Notes: generated by a model not told the origin, from the letters alone. A stretch of DNA of 64,000 nt from Mycteria americana (GCF_035582795.1 NC_134365.1:40156135-40220134); one strand, 5' to 3'. Positions 15,523 to 29,477 are shown, counted from the first letter of the stretch. Translations and numbers: made by a program.

Positions 15523-18500
15523 ACAAACGCAATACATATTCTTAAGTAACTAGCAAGTGTTCCCCCTGAAAAATCAGTATGTGATCTTTTGCCTGTAACA
15601 TCTTTTTTTGTTCTTTTGTAGAGGTAAAAGAGTCTGATAGAGATGGTCCTACCTCAGGTTTTGAAAAGGCTTGGGCATCTTTTCTACTGCTTCAAGATAC
15701 TGTGTTGCAGTACACTCTGCTATAGAGAATCAAACATCCCACATCCCCTTTCCCATAGAAAACAATATTATCAATGCTTTGAGAACAAAGCACTTATTTC
15801 TTTGTATTTGAAACAATTGATGGTTGGCTTTTACCACGGCTTGGTAAAGATTTAGAACTGAAACAGTTTCTCAACACTCAATACGTAGACGTAAGTTTCT
15901 CATTAAGAAAAATAACTTAAAACTTGCAATACTTATTTTATGTTATTATATATACACATAGGTTGAGGAACAGCTTGTACCAGTGGTGTCCGCACAGATC
16001 CTTCTAAGTACTGCAGACTATCCACATTTTTCTGGCTACCTAACTGGTTTGGTTTATTGATTAAGTAGCCAATTTCCTTTTAAGCAGTAGCTGAAGAAGA
16101 ATGTGCTAGGCAATTTCAGTACAGTAGAACGTGCCATTTTCAGAGCTGTGCATTGAAAATAAGACTTGCGTGGGCCACAGTATATTACACATTTTAAGAT
16201 TGAAAGAACACTTTTCAGTGAAAAGTTTAAAAAATATTCATATAATTTTCTTTTATGATACCTTATTATTCAAAGTGTTTATCTGGCTGCTTCCTTGTCT
16301 TTGACAATCATCAGTAGCAGATTTTTAAAGGAAAAATATAATAGGGTTAGCATGAAGTGAGTCCTTCCAAGTATGCTCTTAGCTTCTTGCAGATTTATGC
16401 CATTTCCTGAGGAAATTTTTAAGGTCCATTTGTGCATGCTGAAACAAAAATGGGAATGGAAAGCACAGTTTTGGTCATACTAGGTTGTATGCAACATTAT
16501 TATCTTCATATTTGTCAGTTATAATAGTACTAATACAGAGTAACTCAGACGGATTATTAAATAGGTTCTGCAAGAGCTGTGACTAACAAGAACAGAACTG
16601 CTGCAACAGGCTTGAACAGACCAAAAAATGGAGTGGTACCTTCTGAACCCAACGTTTTTGTAGGAGCCTAAAATATTATTTTTGCTTACATTTTTAATAA
16701 CATCCAATAACCAGCCAAGTATTCAACTTTACAGAAGCAATGATCCTGGCTCCACTGTTTGCAGCCATCAACATGCTAGACCAGTGATGTAATTTTTGTT
16801 TGTGGTTAGTGTTTTTTTTCCCCCAGTTTTTCTTTCAATTTTTTGTATTTTTTTTCCACTCCTTTGTGCTCTCTGTAAAGATCATACAAGAGTCATTAGG
16901 TTCCCCCGTTAATACTAAGGCGAGAAAATAGTCCTAACATCTGTCTGTGCTGAGCAGTTACTGTTGATAGAAAACAGGAAGAATATCTTCTGCTTTACAA
17001 AGTTCCTTATTATGTTCTGTGTTTTCATTAGAAAATACTTTCTTCAGATGTTGAGAAAGCAATTGAGCCCTGTATTAGGCAGTAATTAAATTCTGGAAAA
17101 AGTTCATGAGAATTAAGTGATTAAGGATTTTGGCTTGAAAATAAATGTGAAAAAAAAAACCCAACCTCCCTGCATTTGACAAGTAAACCTATAGGTACCT
17201 TCTTTACATGCAACTGCATGGTTCTCAATTAATAGATAGGTCGTGTCTGGACCAATGTGTGCTGCCAATTAAAAGAGTTGTTGATGCAAGCACCTGAGGT
17301 AGCATGTGTACACAGTAAATGTACAATATAGTGTTGACCTTCTAGTGTGTATCATTTTCAAAGTTACTAGAACTGAAATAGAGTGGGGCAGCTAGGGACA
17401 CAGTTGCATTTGACCTCTATTGCCTTGAAGAAAAAGAAAAACCCAAACACTACACTCCGCTTTATTTTTGGCAGCCCTATGAAGATGTGATTCCAGACAA
17501 ATAGTTACAGTTTGTGCTTGCCAGGGGTGCTAACTTAAATGCCAGCTATTTATATTGCTGAGACTGACTTTAGACTGTGGTTTCATCCTGAGTTATAATT
17601 GTGAAACACAGATGTGTTTAAATTTGCTTTGCAAAGGAGGGGAAAAAATACCCCACCCTCATTGTGCTATAGGTACAGTTTGATATCACTGAATTGCACA
17701 GTAATTTGTCCAATTGCCTACACTGAAGCTTTAGGCTCTACTTGAAGTAACCCTTTGGTAGGTGAAGATAAAACATGGTTTATCTCAGTTTATGTGCTTA
17801 CTGTTACCAGTTTTTACCAATGAGGAATGTTTACTTCAGGCATCAAACACGCAAAACTGGTAGTTACTGTCATTGCCGCTTCCACTATAAAGACTTGGGG
17901 GTTTTAAGTATTTTAGCTATGACGCATTAATAGCCATCACACTGATTTCAAACACTGACTGCTTACTCACTTACTACGCAGTATTATTTATCGCTAGTCC
18001 TTTTTTTACCTAGCTCCATCTCATATAACTTCTTTCCTTTGCCTTTGGGTTTGGCACACTGTAGATTACAGTTAGACTGTGAAGTTGTGTAAGGTTGTGC
18101 CCAGGAGGTTTCTCATGAAAAGTGCCATTATCTGACAGGAGATGTGTAAATACACTTAATTCAAAGATTTACTTGAGAATTTTTGTGGTTAGTAGAGATG
18201 GGACTGGAAGGAATGTTAAGTCACCCTGTTCCTTTTCTTTCTAGACAGATGCCGGTAATAACATCAACCTAAAGACACTTCTGCTGCTTATGCATTTAAT
18301 TCATATTAAATACATCAGTGTTTGCTTGCTTCTTAATGGGGATATAGATTTAAGAGCATTTCAGGTTGTTTTCCAAACACCAGGTGGCAGGTATGTTCAA
18401 AATATTCTCCAGTCTCAGCAGCATTTTAATTACTGGGATTTTGGCAGATCTGTGATACCTTTGGTTGACCTCATTTGCTTTGAGACTTGATCATCTGATT

Positions 18501-21500
18501 AGACAACTTGTATTTGTTTCTATAGAGATGACCAAATTATCGCTTGCATGTTATGAAACTGTTCAGCAGCCTTGTGAGCAAATCAGCAGCCTTTGTGAGC
18601 AAAGCCTTGTGTGCTGTGTCAGGACGCAAAAAAAAGTGTGAATGTTTGTTTGCAGTTTTTGTTTATTTGGCAAGGGAAGCAGCTTTCAAAATACAAATCT
18701 CTGGGGTTGTTTTCATGGGGTTTTTTTGCCTTTTTCAGGCCGAGATTGTGTGACAATATGAATGAACAAAACATCACTTAGCTACTCTACTGGACTGCAT
18801 ACTTTGCTTGCACTCAATTGCAGGTGCAAAATGGCAGGATTTTCCACAAGTAAAAGTAATTACTTTTTTAAACTTAATGTTAATAGAGTTAATAAGGTTC
18901 TTTGACTAGTTACTGCTTAATGAATACTATGAATGAACTTTTGGCTTCCAAGTATGTCGAAACTTTTGATTTTCCTGAATACAGTAGGGAAGAACAGCCT
19001 AACTTAAGTAAGGGGAAGAAGAGAGAATTAGGGTGGTAAAAAATAATAGCAACAAGGAGAAATTCTTGTTATATATGCATTGTGATATAATTAGTTGGGA
19101 TTTATTTTAACATTCATTGATGATACGTTTATATTATTTCCATTTTAAAATGTTTTAAGCTAGAACATGACATCATGTACGTTTCTAGTGAAACAGTCTT
19201 ATCTATGCTAACAGCTAATACACATCCAAAATTAAAATTTACGTTTACATTTTCACAGGAAAAACCTCTTGAATGCCTAGTGATTAGGCCATAAAAAGAA
19301 CTCATTAGCATTGGAATATGCAGTATTTGTCCTACTCCCTCCCTGATAATTACTATACTTTTTAAGGTGTTCATGTGTTAAACGACTGGCTGGCATTTCT
19401 TACTCCCCCATTTGTGGAGAATTCTGTACTTTAGGACAGAAACAAATTTCATCTGATCTACTGGCTTCTGCTTTGCAAATACTTTCACCTGAAGTGATCA
19501 ATAGCTTTTTTTCTTCAGTGTCTAATTCTGCAATGTCTGGGAAATCTCACATTTTCTCACACTCTACAATTCAGCTTTATTTCAAACAGCGTATTTCATT
19601 TAACCTCTGATCTAGAATGTTATTAAAGTGCACGGTGGAACACGCTTCTAAGTTTCTCAGTGAAACATTCACTGAGTATCTTTATTCATGGAATCAAAGA
19701 AACAAGACATATGGCTAAGAAAGGTTGTCTTCACCTGCTGAAATCAATCAGACAAAACTGCACCTCAGTTTAATGACTCCAAACAAAAGATCTGAAAACA
19801 TTTCACAGTTAAATCATAGTTTCTAAGCTTGCATCTTTAAGCACTAGCATGCCGGGTAAATACAGGTATTAAGAGCTGGCAAAACCAACAGTTTATGCTT
19901 CTATGCATGTAACAAGGGTGACAGCTTTTGGACTTAAAATTCGGACAATGAATAGTGCTGCAGCACTCTGCTGTTCCATGTGCTGAGTCTGCTGAATGTA
20001 GCAGGGCCAGCATGTGGCTCCTTTTTCCTGTCTATGTTTATTAAAGCAAGAATTAATCCAAGTTATTTTTGTTTTAATCACAGTCTTAATTAGTGATAAC
20101 TACATCCCACCTAAAGCTCCATTCAGGTCCTAAGCCACCTGAACTCTGAGTAGGTAATGTGGAGAACCTTGAAAAGTTAGGTTTGCTGGTTTGCGGTTAA
20201 CTTTTGGTGTTATTTCCTGGTTTCTGTATGGAAGTTTATGTAGTTGTTAAAGCATTTACTCCATAAACTAAATATTCCTGAGGAAGACTGAATCTGCATC
20301 TCACAGTTTTAGAAGTTCTTAACCATGAAGTCATAAGAGTACTCTCCATCACTGCTATTTACAGTGAGCCGTAGACAGTCAGCTCTGCAAGACTTCTGTA
20401 GGACTGGATAGGGAACAGGTGAAAACCATAACCTCACTTCGTAATTAGGGCATTGGAGAAAACAAATTGAGTGCTTTTTTTGAGCTGAATAAAGCCACCA
20501 CCTCAAAAAAGGGTTAGATCCTAAGGATGAACATGTCTCAATTAGATGGAATAGACTTCCCATTACCCTCAGAAGTTACACACCTGTTTAGTGATTGTAG
20601 AAGAAACGTATATATTGGACAAGTCGGAAGTTATTTTCTTCCTACTTGCTACAGGTTAGGCACATTTGCATGGCGAAGCAAGACACAGGGTAGGCACTTA
20701 AACTAGACAGACTGGACTCTACCACCCTCCTACGTAGTGTTTGGAAATGATCAAAGCATCAGCTGCTTTGCAAAGCTTTGTGGTTGCTCTGAATCTTCCT
20801 TTTCTAGTCAACAGCCAGGAACTGCAGTGTTAGATAAAAATGGTCATTGCCCTGGATCATGACAGAACGTCGTGGGCAATGTCAGAGTGCAAAACTGATT
20901 TGGTATACAGTCAACTGCCAGGTGTGCTGCTCCTCTTGGGTAGTAGTTCATACTCTTTAGTATGAACTGATATTATACATCACTGATCAGTCTGCTAGTC
21001 CTGTTTCCTGCTAGATTCATTCTACGGTATTTCACAGTCATGAGTCTGCAATTTCAAATAGCTAATGCAGTCTAGCTGAATTTAAAATAAACTGTGTTTT
21101 GAGTTTTGCTTACTTTTTATTAATAAACAAGCAATGAGTCCTAGTCCTTGTGCATTTGCTGAGGATAGAGAAGATACATTTGTAAGGCTGTGAATTCTTT
21201 CTAGTGCCTTTCCCCCCCCCCCCAAGGATAAAAGGCAGAAACAAAGTCATTACTGTAAAGACAATTAAATTAAATTGTATGAGTTTCAGTGTCACCTTCT
21301 TGGAACAGGCTGACACAGTATGTGTATTTTAAAATGGAAAAGCAGTAAAACTTTTCATGATTTGTCTAAAAAGTGACTTTAATTAAAGTTTGTTCATAGT
21401 CTAATCTGACCCTGTATGGTACTAAATGTTTTCAAGTGCCTGGCCTCTGCATTTGGAGCTGGAAATGCTTAGTACTTCACTAAATAAACCTGATCTTCAA

Positions 21501-21799
21501 CTGTTGTGAAGTCAGTGGGTTTCAATCAGGCCTCTGGTGAATGAAGGTAATAAATCAGTAAATGAAGAAGCCACATTTTCGTAGTAGAAGGGCCACTTGA
21601 GAAAAGGGCCGCTTTAGTAATGTTTTATATTTCATGATAGACTTTACAGCATTCCTTTACAAGTATTAAGCTAAGGCTTTTGGAAGTCTGATAGATACCT
21701 ACGAATAAATTTAAACAAACCATTTTTTCAGTTTGTCACATAAGTATTGCTACTGTATGCCTTCTTGTTGACTTTGCAGTAAAATTATTTTCTTGTAGC
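15523..21799. other. Intergenic, no gene recognised
   Basis: About 6 kb of AT-rich DNA. I saw no exon-like block with homology, no RNA gene and no clear repeat. A short local duplication (cagcc(t)ttgtgagcaaa) lies near 18568-18604. Small open frames at 15643-15855, 18290-18490 and 18544-18753 have no recognisable domain. Confidence 0.4.
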
Positions 21800-22390
21800 T
21801 GTGCTGGTTTTGGCTAGGATAGTTAATTTTCTTCACAGTAGCTAGTATGGGGCTATGTTTTGGATTTGTGCTGAAAACAGTGTTGATAACACAGGGATGT
21901 TTCAGTTACTGCTGAGCAGTGCTTACACAGAGTCAAGGCCTTTTCTGCTTCTCACCCCACCCCACCAGCGAGTAGGCTGGGGGTGCACAAGAAGTTGGGA
22001 GGGACACAGCTGGGACAGCTGACCCCAACTGACCAAAGGGACATCCCAGACCATATGGTGTCATGCTCAGCATAGAAAGCTGGGGGAAGAAGGAAGGGGG
22101 GGACATTCAGAGTGATGGCTTTTCCCTTCCCAAGTAACCATTACGCATGATGGAGCCCTGCTTTCCTGGAGATGGCTGAACACCTGCCTGCCCATGGGAA
22201 GGAGGGAATGAATCCCTTGTTTTGCTTTGCTTGTGCATGTGGCTTTTGCTTTACCTATTAAACTGTCTTTATCTCAACCCACGAGTTTTCTCACTTTTAC
22301 CCTTCCGATTCTCTCCCCCATCCCACCCGGGGGGGGAATGAGCGAACAGCTGGGTGGTGCTTAGTTGCTGGCTGGGGTTAAACCACGACA
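21800..22390 (+). mobile_element. Solo LTR, avian ERV-type
   Basis: Starts TGTGCTGGTTTTGGC and ends AAACCACGACA, i.e. TG..CA ends over 591 bp. Landmarks in order are 'gctagtatggggctatg' in U3, a decayed TATA/AATAAA-like 'catagaaagctggggg' near 22072, then 'cctattaaactgtctttatc' (ATTAAA signal, 22254-22273) and a C-rich U5. I recall this LTR as abundant in many neoavian genomes (ERVL-like). No internal region flanks it, so it is a solo LTR. No obvious target-site duplication. Confidence 0.8.
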
Positions 22391-24189
22391 ATAGTGTATT
22401 TTGTACATTTGCCCAAAGATTTGCCCTTTATAAGTTCCATCTCTCTCCTCAGTTCTATGCTACAGCTCCTTCACCACTCAAGAGGGAGCACTAAAGAGAA
22501 ATGATATGTAAGACAAAAGCGAAATATAACTTGTTTTTGCTGCTGCTGTTAATTCCAGAGCTCTATCTGACACTGATGCTGTAGAGTGCTAGCTTCAGAG
22601 TCTTAGCTAAATCTAGGTTGTGTGACAACTCTGAATACATTTTGTAATCATCTAACAGCTGTCCACACACAAGCATGTTGAACTTGGTTAGTGGCCATTA
22701 TACCTGTGTCACCTCTCTGTGGCCTTGTGTAAAAATACCCCAAAAAAGCAAAACCCTGTGGCTGAACCTCTATTGTAGTGTCCCTGATACAAAAAATAAT
22801 ATTTGCTCATCCACAGTATTTGAATAACAGTAACATTTTGTAAACTGCATCTAATGCTAAATCATTGATGTACTGTGTCAGATGCTTACAGCTTTAGTTG
22901 GAATTTTTGCCTAACCCCCCCCAAATAAATCAACTCAGTTACTTAGGTGCATTCTGATGTCTTTACTGCTCCGTAGTCATATCTGTTGTTCGAGGACTGA
23001 ATGTGGTTTACTCCACTTGGACTGGAATTGCATCCAAACTAACTTCAGTAAAGACACTTTGTAATTGTGAAGCAGAACTGGATTTGAAATAACATTCTCA
23101 TGATCAAAGATTCTAAGAAGCTTTTGTAGTAATTGGAGAATAACAACTATATAAAATGTGTTTGCTTCTCATATTTAAATTAAGCATAAAGATAAAATGC
23201 ATGAGAGGCTTATTAAATGAACATACAGATACTGCATCTGATAAGATCAAAGCAATTGAGTGGGATTTTAATTTAGGCATTTGACAGACTTTGTCAAAAA
23301 AAAAAAAATGTTTTTGAAGTAATGCTGGCCGTGTTCCATAATATCTGAGAGGTTCACTCAGTTGTGGATTGCTCCACTGGGCTATTCCCTCCGCTGCTGA
23401 TATATTATTATTTATATCATATCCTGAGAATACTGTACATGCAAAATGCGCAGGCAGAGTTCCAGGCCTGAAGGCCTTCAATCTAAATGGGCAATATAGG
23501 ATGGGTGGTATAATAAATTGCAGTTCTTTACTTGAACTGTAAGCAATGTCTTTCAGCTCTAAAATTATACCCTTCAACCACTTTGAACTGAAGAAGCATT
23601 CAGTACAGTTCTCATCCTGTGGCAACACAACTCAGTCTGACTATAGTGGATAAGTGAAGCGACTGCTGTCTATGGGTTTCACCATCTTTAACAAAATAGG
23701 CTTCTTTTAAAAAATTAGTATTCCTGGAAGTCGCTTGCATGAAAATTGTTCTTATGGTTTTAAAAAAGGAGAGATGAAAATAAGACTTGAGCCAAAATTC
23801 TCAAAAAACCTCCCATTTGTATCAAAAAGGCTTTGATTTGGGGTTGGAATTGGCATGCAGTTGTTTGGTACAGAACTAAGTAGCCTTGGGAAGAAAAACT
23901 AAGAACAAAAACTCTAAGCATCTTGCATTATTACTTTGACAAAATAAGCCTGTACCCACCCACCAATTGTGAATGTAGAACAAAAAAACCAAATACTTCA
24001 GGTTGCTTCATAGAGGTTTGTACTGACAAGTGGGTTGTAAATAACATCAGGATATGCAGCCTGCCCTGAACTCTAACATGAAACATAACTAGATGAACAT
24101 CTCAGGAAAGGCCAAGGGTATGACAGAGAGAGAAGGAAAAAAACATCGAAGATCAATTATGGTCCACAGTTACCAGTTTGGTTCTTCTG
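22391..24189. other. Intergenic with one long minus-strand open frame
   Basis: AT-rich. The minus strand is open for 171 codons at 23113-23628, starting MLPQDENCTECFF. It crosses a 13-base A/T run (FFFF). I recognise no domain and see no promoter, so I treat it as unexplained rather than as a gene. Confidence 0.35.
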
Positions 24190-25390
24190 TCACAATGAAG
24201 GTCTCTTCTGTGAGGGGGCTGAAGCTTTCTTAGTAGTAGAATGAACTTCCCCAAGAGTTGAAGACTCATAACCTTCAATTTTTCTCACTTCATGTCGATG
24301 ATCTGTTTCTTTGGGGTTCTTTAATACCAACGCAAGCCTTTTCTTTAATGCCTCATTAAAGCAAAAACTGTTCTGTCATCTTTCTCTCCTCCTGCTAACA
24401 GGCAGTATGGAAAAACAAACACAATGGGACAAATACCTCTCTACATTAGAGTTAGCTTGTCCTGCCTAAGTCACACTGCTTTGGGAAAAATTCCATCAGC
24501 AGGACCTACCTCCTTGGTCTCCATCCTTCAGACTCTTCCTCATACTTGTTTCTGCATGAGAGAATAACATTGGTATATATTTTGATTCTGTCCCCGATTT
24601 GGCTTAAAATATATGCTATTATACGTAATTGAAGGGAAATCTAATTATTTCTGCTTAAAATAATTAATGCTTAAAATGCCATTAAATTAACAAGTCTGCT
24701 TTTATTTCCCTTGTTTCAAGCAATTATGTAGTTTGCTTATACCAGCCGTATGTGTGAATTTAGGCAGTCCTAAAATTGAGAAATAATACGCTGGCTGCAA
24801 AATGAGGCACTGTAAAAGCAGCTTTCTATTCCATTACCAGTAATTCTGCTTTGCCATACTTCATCTGTTCTTCTTCTATGCCTCTTCTGAGGGAACATGC
24901 CCGCAGTTATCTCATAGACTTTTATGTTGGCTGTCTCAGCTCTAATTTTAAGTTATTTTTTCAAGGGTTGGAGTGGCTCCTCACTTTGGAAGGCCCGTTA
25001 CCCTCACTTAGTGGCTTCTGCCCACATGGTAAGAAGCTTCTTGCTTTCCTGAAGGAGCCCGCTCCTTATGTAGTGGGGAGAAATAAAAAACCCCTGGCGT
25101 TTATGTTTTTCTTCTCTTAAAACATCAGGCTGTGATCAGTAGTTCAGCAGCGACTTCATAACCCGTGCCTTTGCCCAAGCAGGGGTGAGACCCTTCAAGA
25201 GAAGGGTAGGTGATATATTTCACAGTCCTCCGATTTTCATCTGTCTGTATAAATCACGATGCTCAGTAATCCATTCACATCCAGTTGTGATTTTGGAGTA
25301 CGTGGGACAAAGGCATATGAATGAAGGAGAGCAAAGCCTGCTGTACCAGTGTTCAGAACTGTTGATCTTGCACTTTTTCTGACCACTGCT
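24190..25390 (-). other. Unexplained cluster of protein-like open blocks
   Basis: Several minus-strand blocks read as plausible protein. (a) 24190-24375 is open for 61 codons to a TGA, basic, ending APSQKRPSL, with a possible acceptor TGTTAGCAG| at 24392. (b) 24838-24886 reads GIEEEQMKYGKAELL before a GTAATG donor. (c) 25008-25064 reads SGLLQESKKLLTMWAEAT before a GTGAGG donor; (c) and (b) join in phase. (d) About 25220-25387 reads EHWYSRLCSPSF..CEWITEHRDLYRQMK. The frames do not all connect and the plus strand is open in places too, so these could be chance, a decayed gene, or an old element. No family recognised. Confidence 0.2.
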
Positions 25391-27689
25391 TTCACTAACA
25401 AATTATGATTAAGAGACAGGAGAGAAGACTAATCCTGCCAGTGTGAGCCTGGGTTCCCTCTGCAGATTTACTGCTGAGCAGGCAGAGTTGTTTTGGAAGA
25501 CAGAAAGATGGCATGTTTCACTGTTTTTCAACGTGACAGTTTGACTTCTTCAGAGAAGCTTCTACTTCTTGCATAAAGTAATACATCCACCCCAGAGAAA
25601 CTGCACAAGGTCACTGTGGGTCCAATTTACTTCACTATTTACATCAAAGTTAATTTGAAGTAATTTATTTTATCTTTTCTACACCAGATAGGAAAAACAC
25701 TGGATGAAAACAAACACAATTATATCTGATTTTCTAAGTCGGATCTATCACTGCTAGGGGAAAAAATCCAGGTTGCAACTTTAAATATTCCTTTAAAAGT
25801 TCCTCCTGAGCACACCAAAAGGCAATTTTCTTGAAAAAGCCAGGGTGTATCTCTCATTGCACAGGACACGATAACTTGTGTGTTAGAGAAAGAAGTTTCA
25901 GAAAGGTAGATACATAACTCTGGTATGTAATGTAGATTAGAATTTGACATTAAAGACCATTTCCCAAAGACAATTCAGTCATTCTACCAACCACAATGTC
26001 CCTTATTTATGCAAATGACCAAGTAGAGCCATGATTATCTGCCCATACCAATGTAGGTCTTTCCACCACTGCTAACTATTATATGTTTTTGTGAAGGTGC
26101 CCCTATAGGCACTGTGTCTCCTCAGAGTAATTTTAACAATCTCTGAGCATGAAAGAAAACTTTATTTAACTGTAGTCCTGAAACCTGGAGTGATTAATCC
26201 ATCCATTTGTGAAAAGCATCAAAAAGATACTTTGGAGTTTTTATAAAAATAATATGACTTATTCTGTAAATCATTCTGTAAGTAATTCTGTAAGCTGATG
26301 GAAAAAATACATACCAGTAACAGCTGTTCTAGTAGAAGTTTACATCAGTTTGCCAGTTTTCTTTTCTCACTGTCTCAGATCCTATACATTGCCATCCTAT
26401 GGCCAGACTTCCTGTTACTGCAATGCTTTTCCTGACTGGAAACCATAGCAGGACATATTCTTGCAAGGACGCAGGCCCAAGGAAAAAGTAATGTTATTTT
26501 TAACATTTTCTCTCTAGTAGTCACCATTCATAACTTACAACGTACACTGTGAACAGACTGAGAAAACCATTGATTGATTTAAGTCTGCCTTAATTTTTTA
26601 CCAAAGGCAAAAACTGCACACACTGGTGCTTAATCATACTTTGCGTCATGTACAAGCATGCACTTTTCCATACAAATTCCATAAGGTGTTTAATCTGCTA
26701 TTGCAAAAATACTTATTTGCATACAATCACACCCTGCTGTGGTTTTAAATGTTTTCTGAGAATACATTTTCAGCCTATTATCTTAACCTCACTGCCTTTC
26801 TACCCACATATAGACTAGTAGACATGCAAACCCTTTAATTTTTATTCAGGCCTGACTGCAATTAAGTTGAAGTACATTTGTTCTTTAAAACTATAGGACT
26901 CAGCTTATTCCTTAAGTATTGCTGGTGAATACACTGTCGTGCAGCTGCTGAGCTCTAGCAGAGTCTGCATCTTAGAAATAAAAGTTCTTATTACAGGAGA
27001 AAACTGTGATGGGCAGTTTTGGGTATTTTTGTAGTCTGAATTGTTTGTGCATGCCATGCATGCCAGCTGTTGAACAGAAGCAGTCAGTCACAAACAGCAC
27101 TCTCTCATCTTTCAAAAATCTTAACCCAAATACCAAGAAGCACTGACCCTAGTTAGAGAAATCTAGGTGAAGAAGAACATCTTTTTACCGGCTTTCTTGT
27201 TGGAGACAGGTTTGATCCAGGTGCAGAGAATATGCACTTACACAATCACATCATGTGACGTGGCAGTATGCTAGGTATACTCTTCCCCATCATTCGTGTC
27301 TGACAAACTAATTATATATAATTTGTTTAAAGAAGACATTGGAAGTAAAAAACAAAAACTGTAAGCGTGGACAACAGTAACATTTACTGACTCCTGCTAT
27401 AGCTGCACCTTGACAAAGAACTCCTCTTCTTGATGAATTTTTACAAATTATTTTAATGACTACTGTCAAGCCACTAGACAGAAAGTACCACAGCTGACTC
27501 TTGCTTTCTTTATGGCAAATCCAAAGCATCTTGCCCCCACTATGTTCTTGCACTGAGTTTTAATATATATTAGTTAACACAGACCAAATATATTCCACTT
27601 TTGTCAATTAATATAGTATATGGAAAAAAGTATAGTCAGGGCATAAGCACATGGTGAGAACCTATCTTAAGAAGACAGAACCACGTAGG
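25391..27689. other. Intergenic, no gene recognised
   Basis: AT-rich DNA without recognisable exon, RNA or repeat. A triple 'attctgtaa' repetition occurs near 26273-26293. Open frames are short and without homology. Confidence 0.4.
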
Positions 27690-28135
27690 TTGCAATGGGC
27701 CTCAGGAGGCCACCCAGGACCACCTACTGCTCAAAGCAGGGCCAGTTAGAGCAGATTGCTCTGGACCATTTCTAGTCAAGCTTTGAGTATCTCCCAGGAA
27801 GGAGGTTGTACAATCTCTCCAGGCAACTTGTTCCAATATTTGACCACCTTCATGATATAAATAAATAAATGAATAGAGAAATCTCTGTATCTAAGCTGAA
27901 TTTCCCATGTTTCAACATGTGTCCATTCCCTCTCAGCCTATCACTGTGCACCTCTGAGAAGAATCTGGCTTGGTCTTCCATGCAGACAGCAGCAGTAAGA
28001 TCTCCCGTTAGCCGCCTCCTTAAGGCTGAACAATATCAGCTCTCTCAGTCTTCTACAATACACCATTCTTCCAGTCCTGTCAGGGGATGGTCAGCATCTT
28101 GGTGTCTCTCTCCTGTACTAGCTGCAAAATGGCCA
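27690..28135 (-). mobile_element. Old CR1 LINE 3' fragment
   Basis: On the + strand, 'caggaggccacccaggacc', 'ctccaggcaacttgttcc', 'gtccattccctctcagcc' and 'gagaagaatctggcttgg' follow the reverse-complemented CR1 3' region. Diverged more than the copy in YEATS4 intron 6. An ATAAATAAATAAATGAATA stretch near 27858 looks like a secondary insertion or slippage. Confidence 0.75.
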
Positions 28136-29470
28136 TACTGTATCAGACTACACAGGTATGCCTAACTCGCTTCTGATCAGGACTAAACAGTCAGGAAGAG
28201 AGTATAAAGAACAGGTCAGGTATAGCACAATCCTTCTTGATATATACTCAGAATTTTCAGTAAATCATTCGTTAGGGAGAACCTGAACCAAAGCCACTGT
28301 ATTCCATTCCATTTACTAGCTGCCAATGTACTGCTTCCCTTTTGAGTTTAGTCCCTTTTTGAAAGTAATGATAGTTTTAGCTTCCACATTTCTGGAAGCA
28401 GTGAGCTCCATACTTTAGTTCTGCAGCATCTGAAAAAAACCCACTACCTTTTGGTTGTTTTAAACCTGCTGTCCATTATTTCCCCTGTGTGCCCACTTAC
28501 TACAAAAAGTGAATGAGAGCTCCCTACCTTCTCTCCACAAGCCACCATTTTATATAATTCAATCATCTTCCCTCAGTCACCCAGGCATTGTCACTTTTGC
28601 CTTTTTCAAACTGAAAAGTCCAAGTGTTGGTAGTCATGTTTTAAACAGAAACTGTTCTCTATGTTTTATTATTCTTTTCTACCTTTACTTTCTTTCTGAC
28701 CTGGGAAAGCAGAGCTTCATACTGTTCTCTAGATGTGGCCATACCACTGATCTACACAAAGACATCACATTTTCTGCTCCATTCTGTCTTCCTTTTCTAA
28801 CAGTTCCTGGTATTTTTGACTTGGAGCTGGAAATGAAGTTTCCAAAGAATTACCTGTAGAGACTCTAAGAACTCCTTTTTCAGCAGTAACAGCAGTAACA
28901 GCATATGTAGAACTTACCACTAGGCACATACAATTAAGATGGTTTTGCCTGTATGCATTACTTTGCATTTATTGAGACTGAATTTCACCTTCTAGTTGTA
29001 ACACCCACGCTGCTCAGCAGAATGAGATCCTTTTGAAACTCCTTGCTGTCATCATACTCCACTACTGTAAAGGATTTTGCATCAGCAGCAAACTGTGCTG
29101 CTTCCTTACTCTCTGTCCAAGACCATTTCTGAGTATGCTAACTAGTGCAGGTCCCAGCATGAATCCCTGTGGGAGTCCAATCGTAACTCTCCCGCAGTGT
29201 AAAAAATTACTATTTATTGCTACCCCATTAACCCTTCTCTTTCAGCTAGTTACTAATTCACAAGACAGCCTTCCTTCCTAACCTATGACAGCTATGTTCT
29301 TTAGCAGCACTGGTGAGGGACTGTGCCAAAAGCTCTTTTGAAATCACTACAGTGAATGTATCACCCTGGTTTACCAGTTTGTTGATTTCGTCAAAGAACT
29401 TAATAATTATAACAAAGCTTCTCTATCTACAAAAACCCATGTTGATTTTTCCATAGTCTGATGTATTTGT
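28136..29470 (-). mobile_element. Ancient CR1/L3-type LINE remnant
   Basis: About 1.3 kb whose landmarks match the old sauropsid CR1 (L3-like) series in reverse complement: 'ggccatactgtatcagac' at the 3' edge, 'ttttaaacctgctgtccat', 'cattactttgcatttattg', 'catcagcagcaaactgtgc' (the reverse complement of the RT F-A-D/A-D motif), 'aatccctgtgggagtcc' and 'aaaacccatgttgatttt'. Reverse transcriptase therefore reads on the minus strand. Heavily mutated, no open frame. Confidence 0.75.
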
Positions 29471-29477
29471 CTGTATG

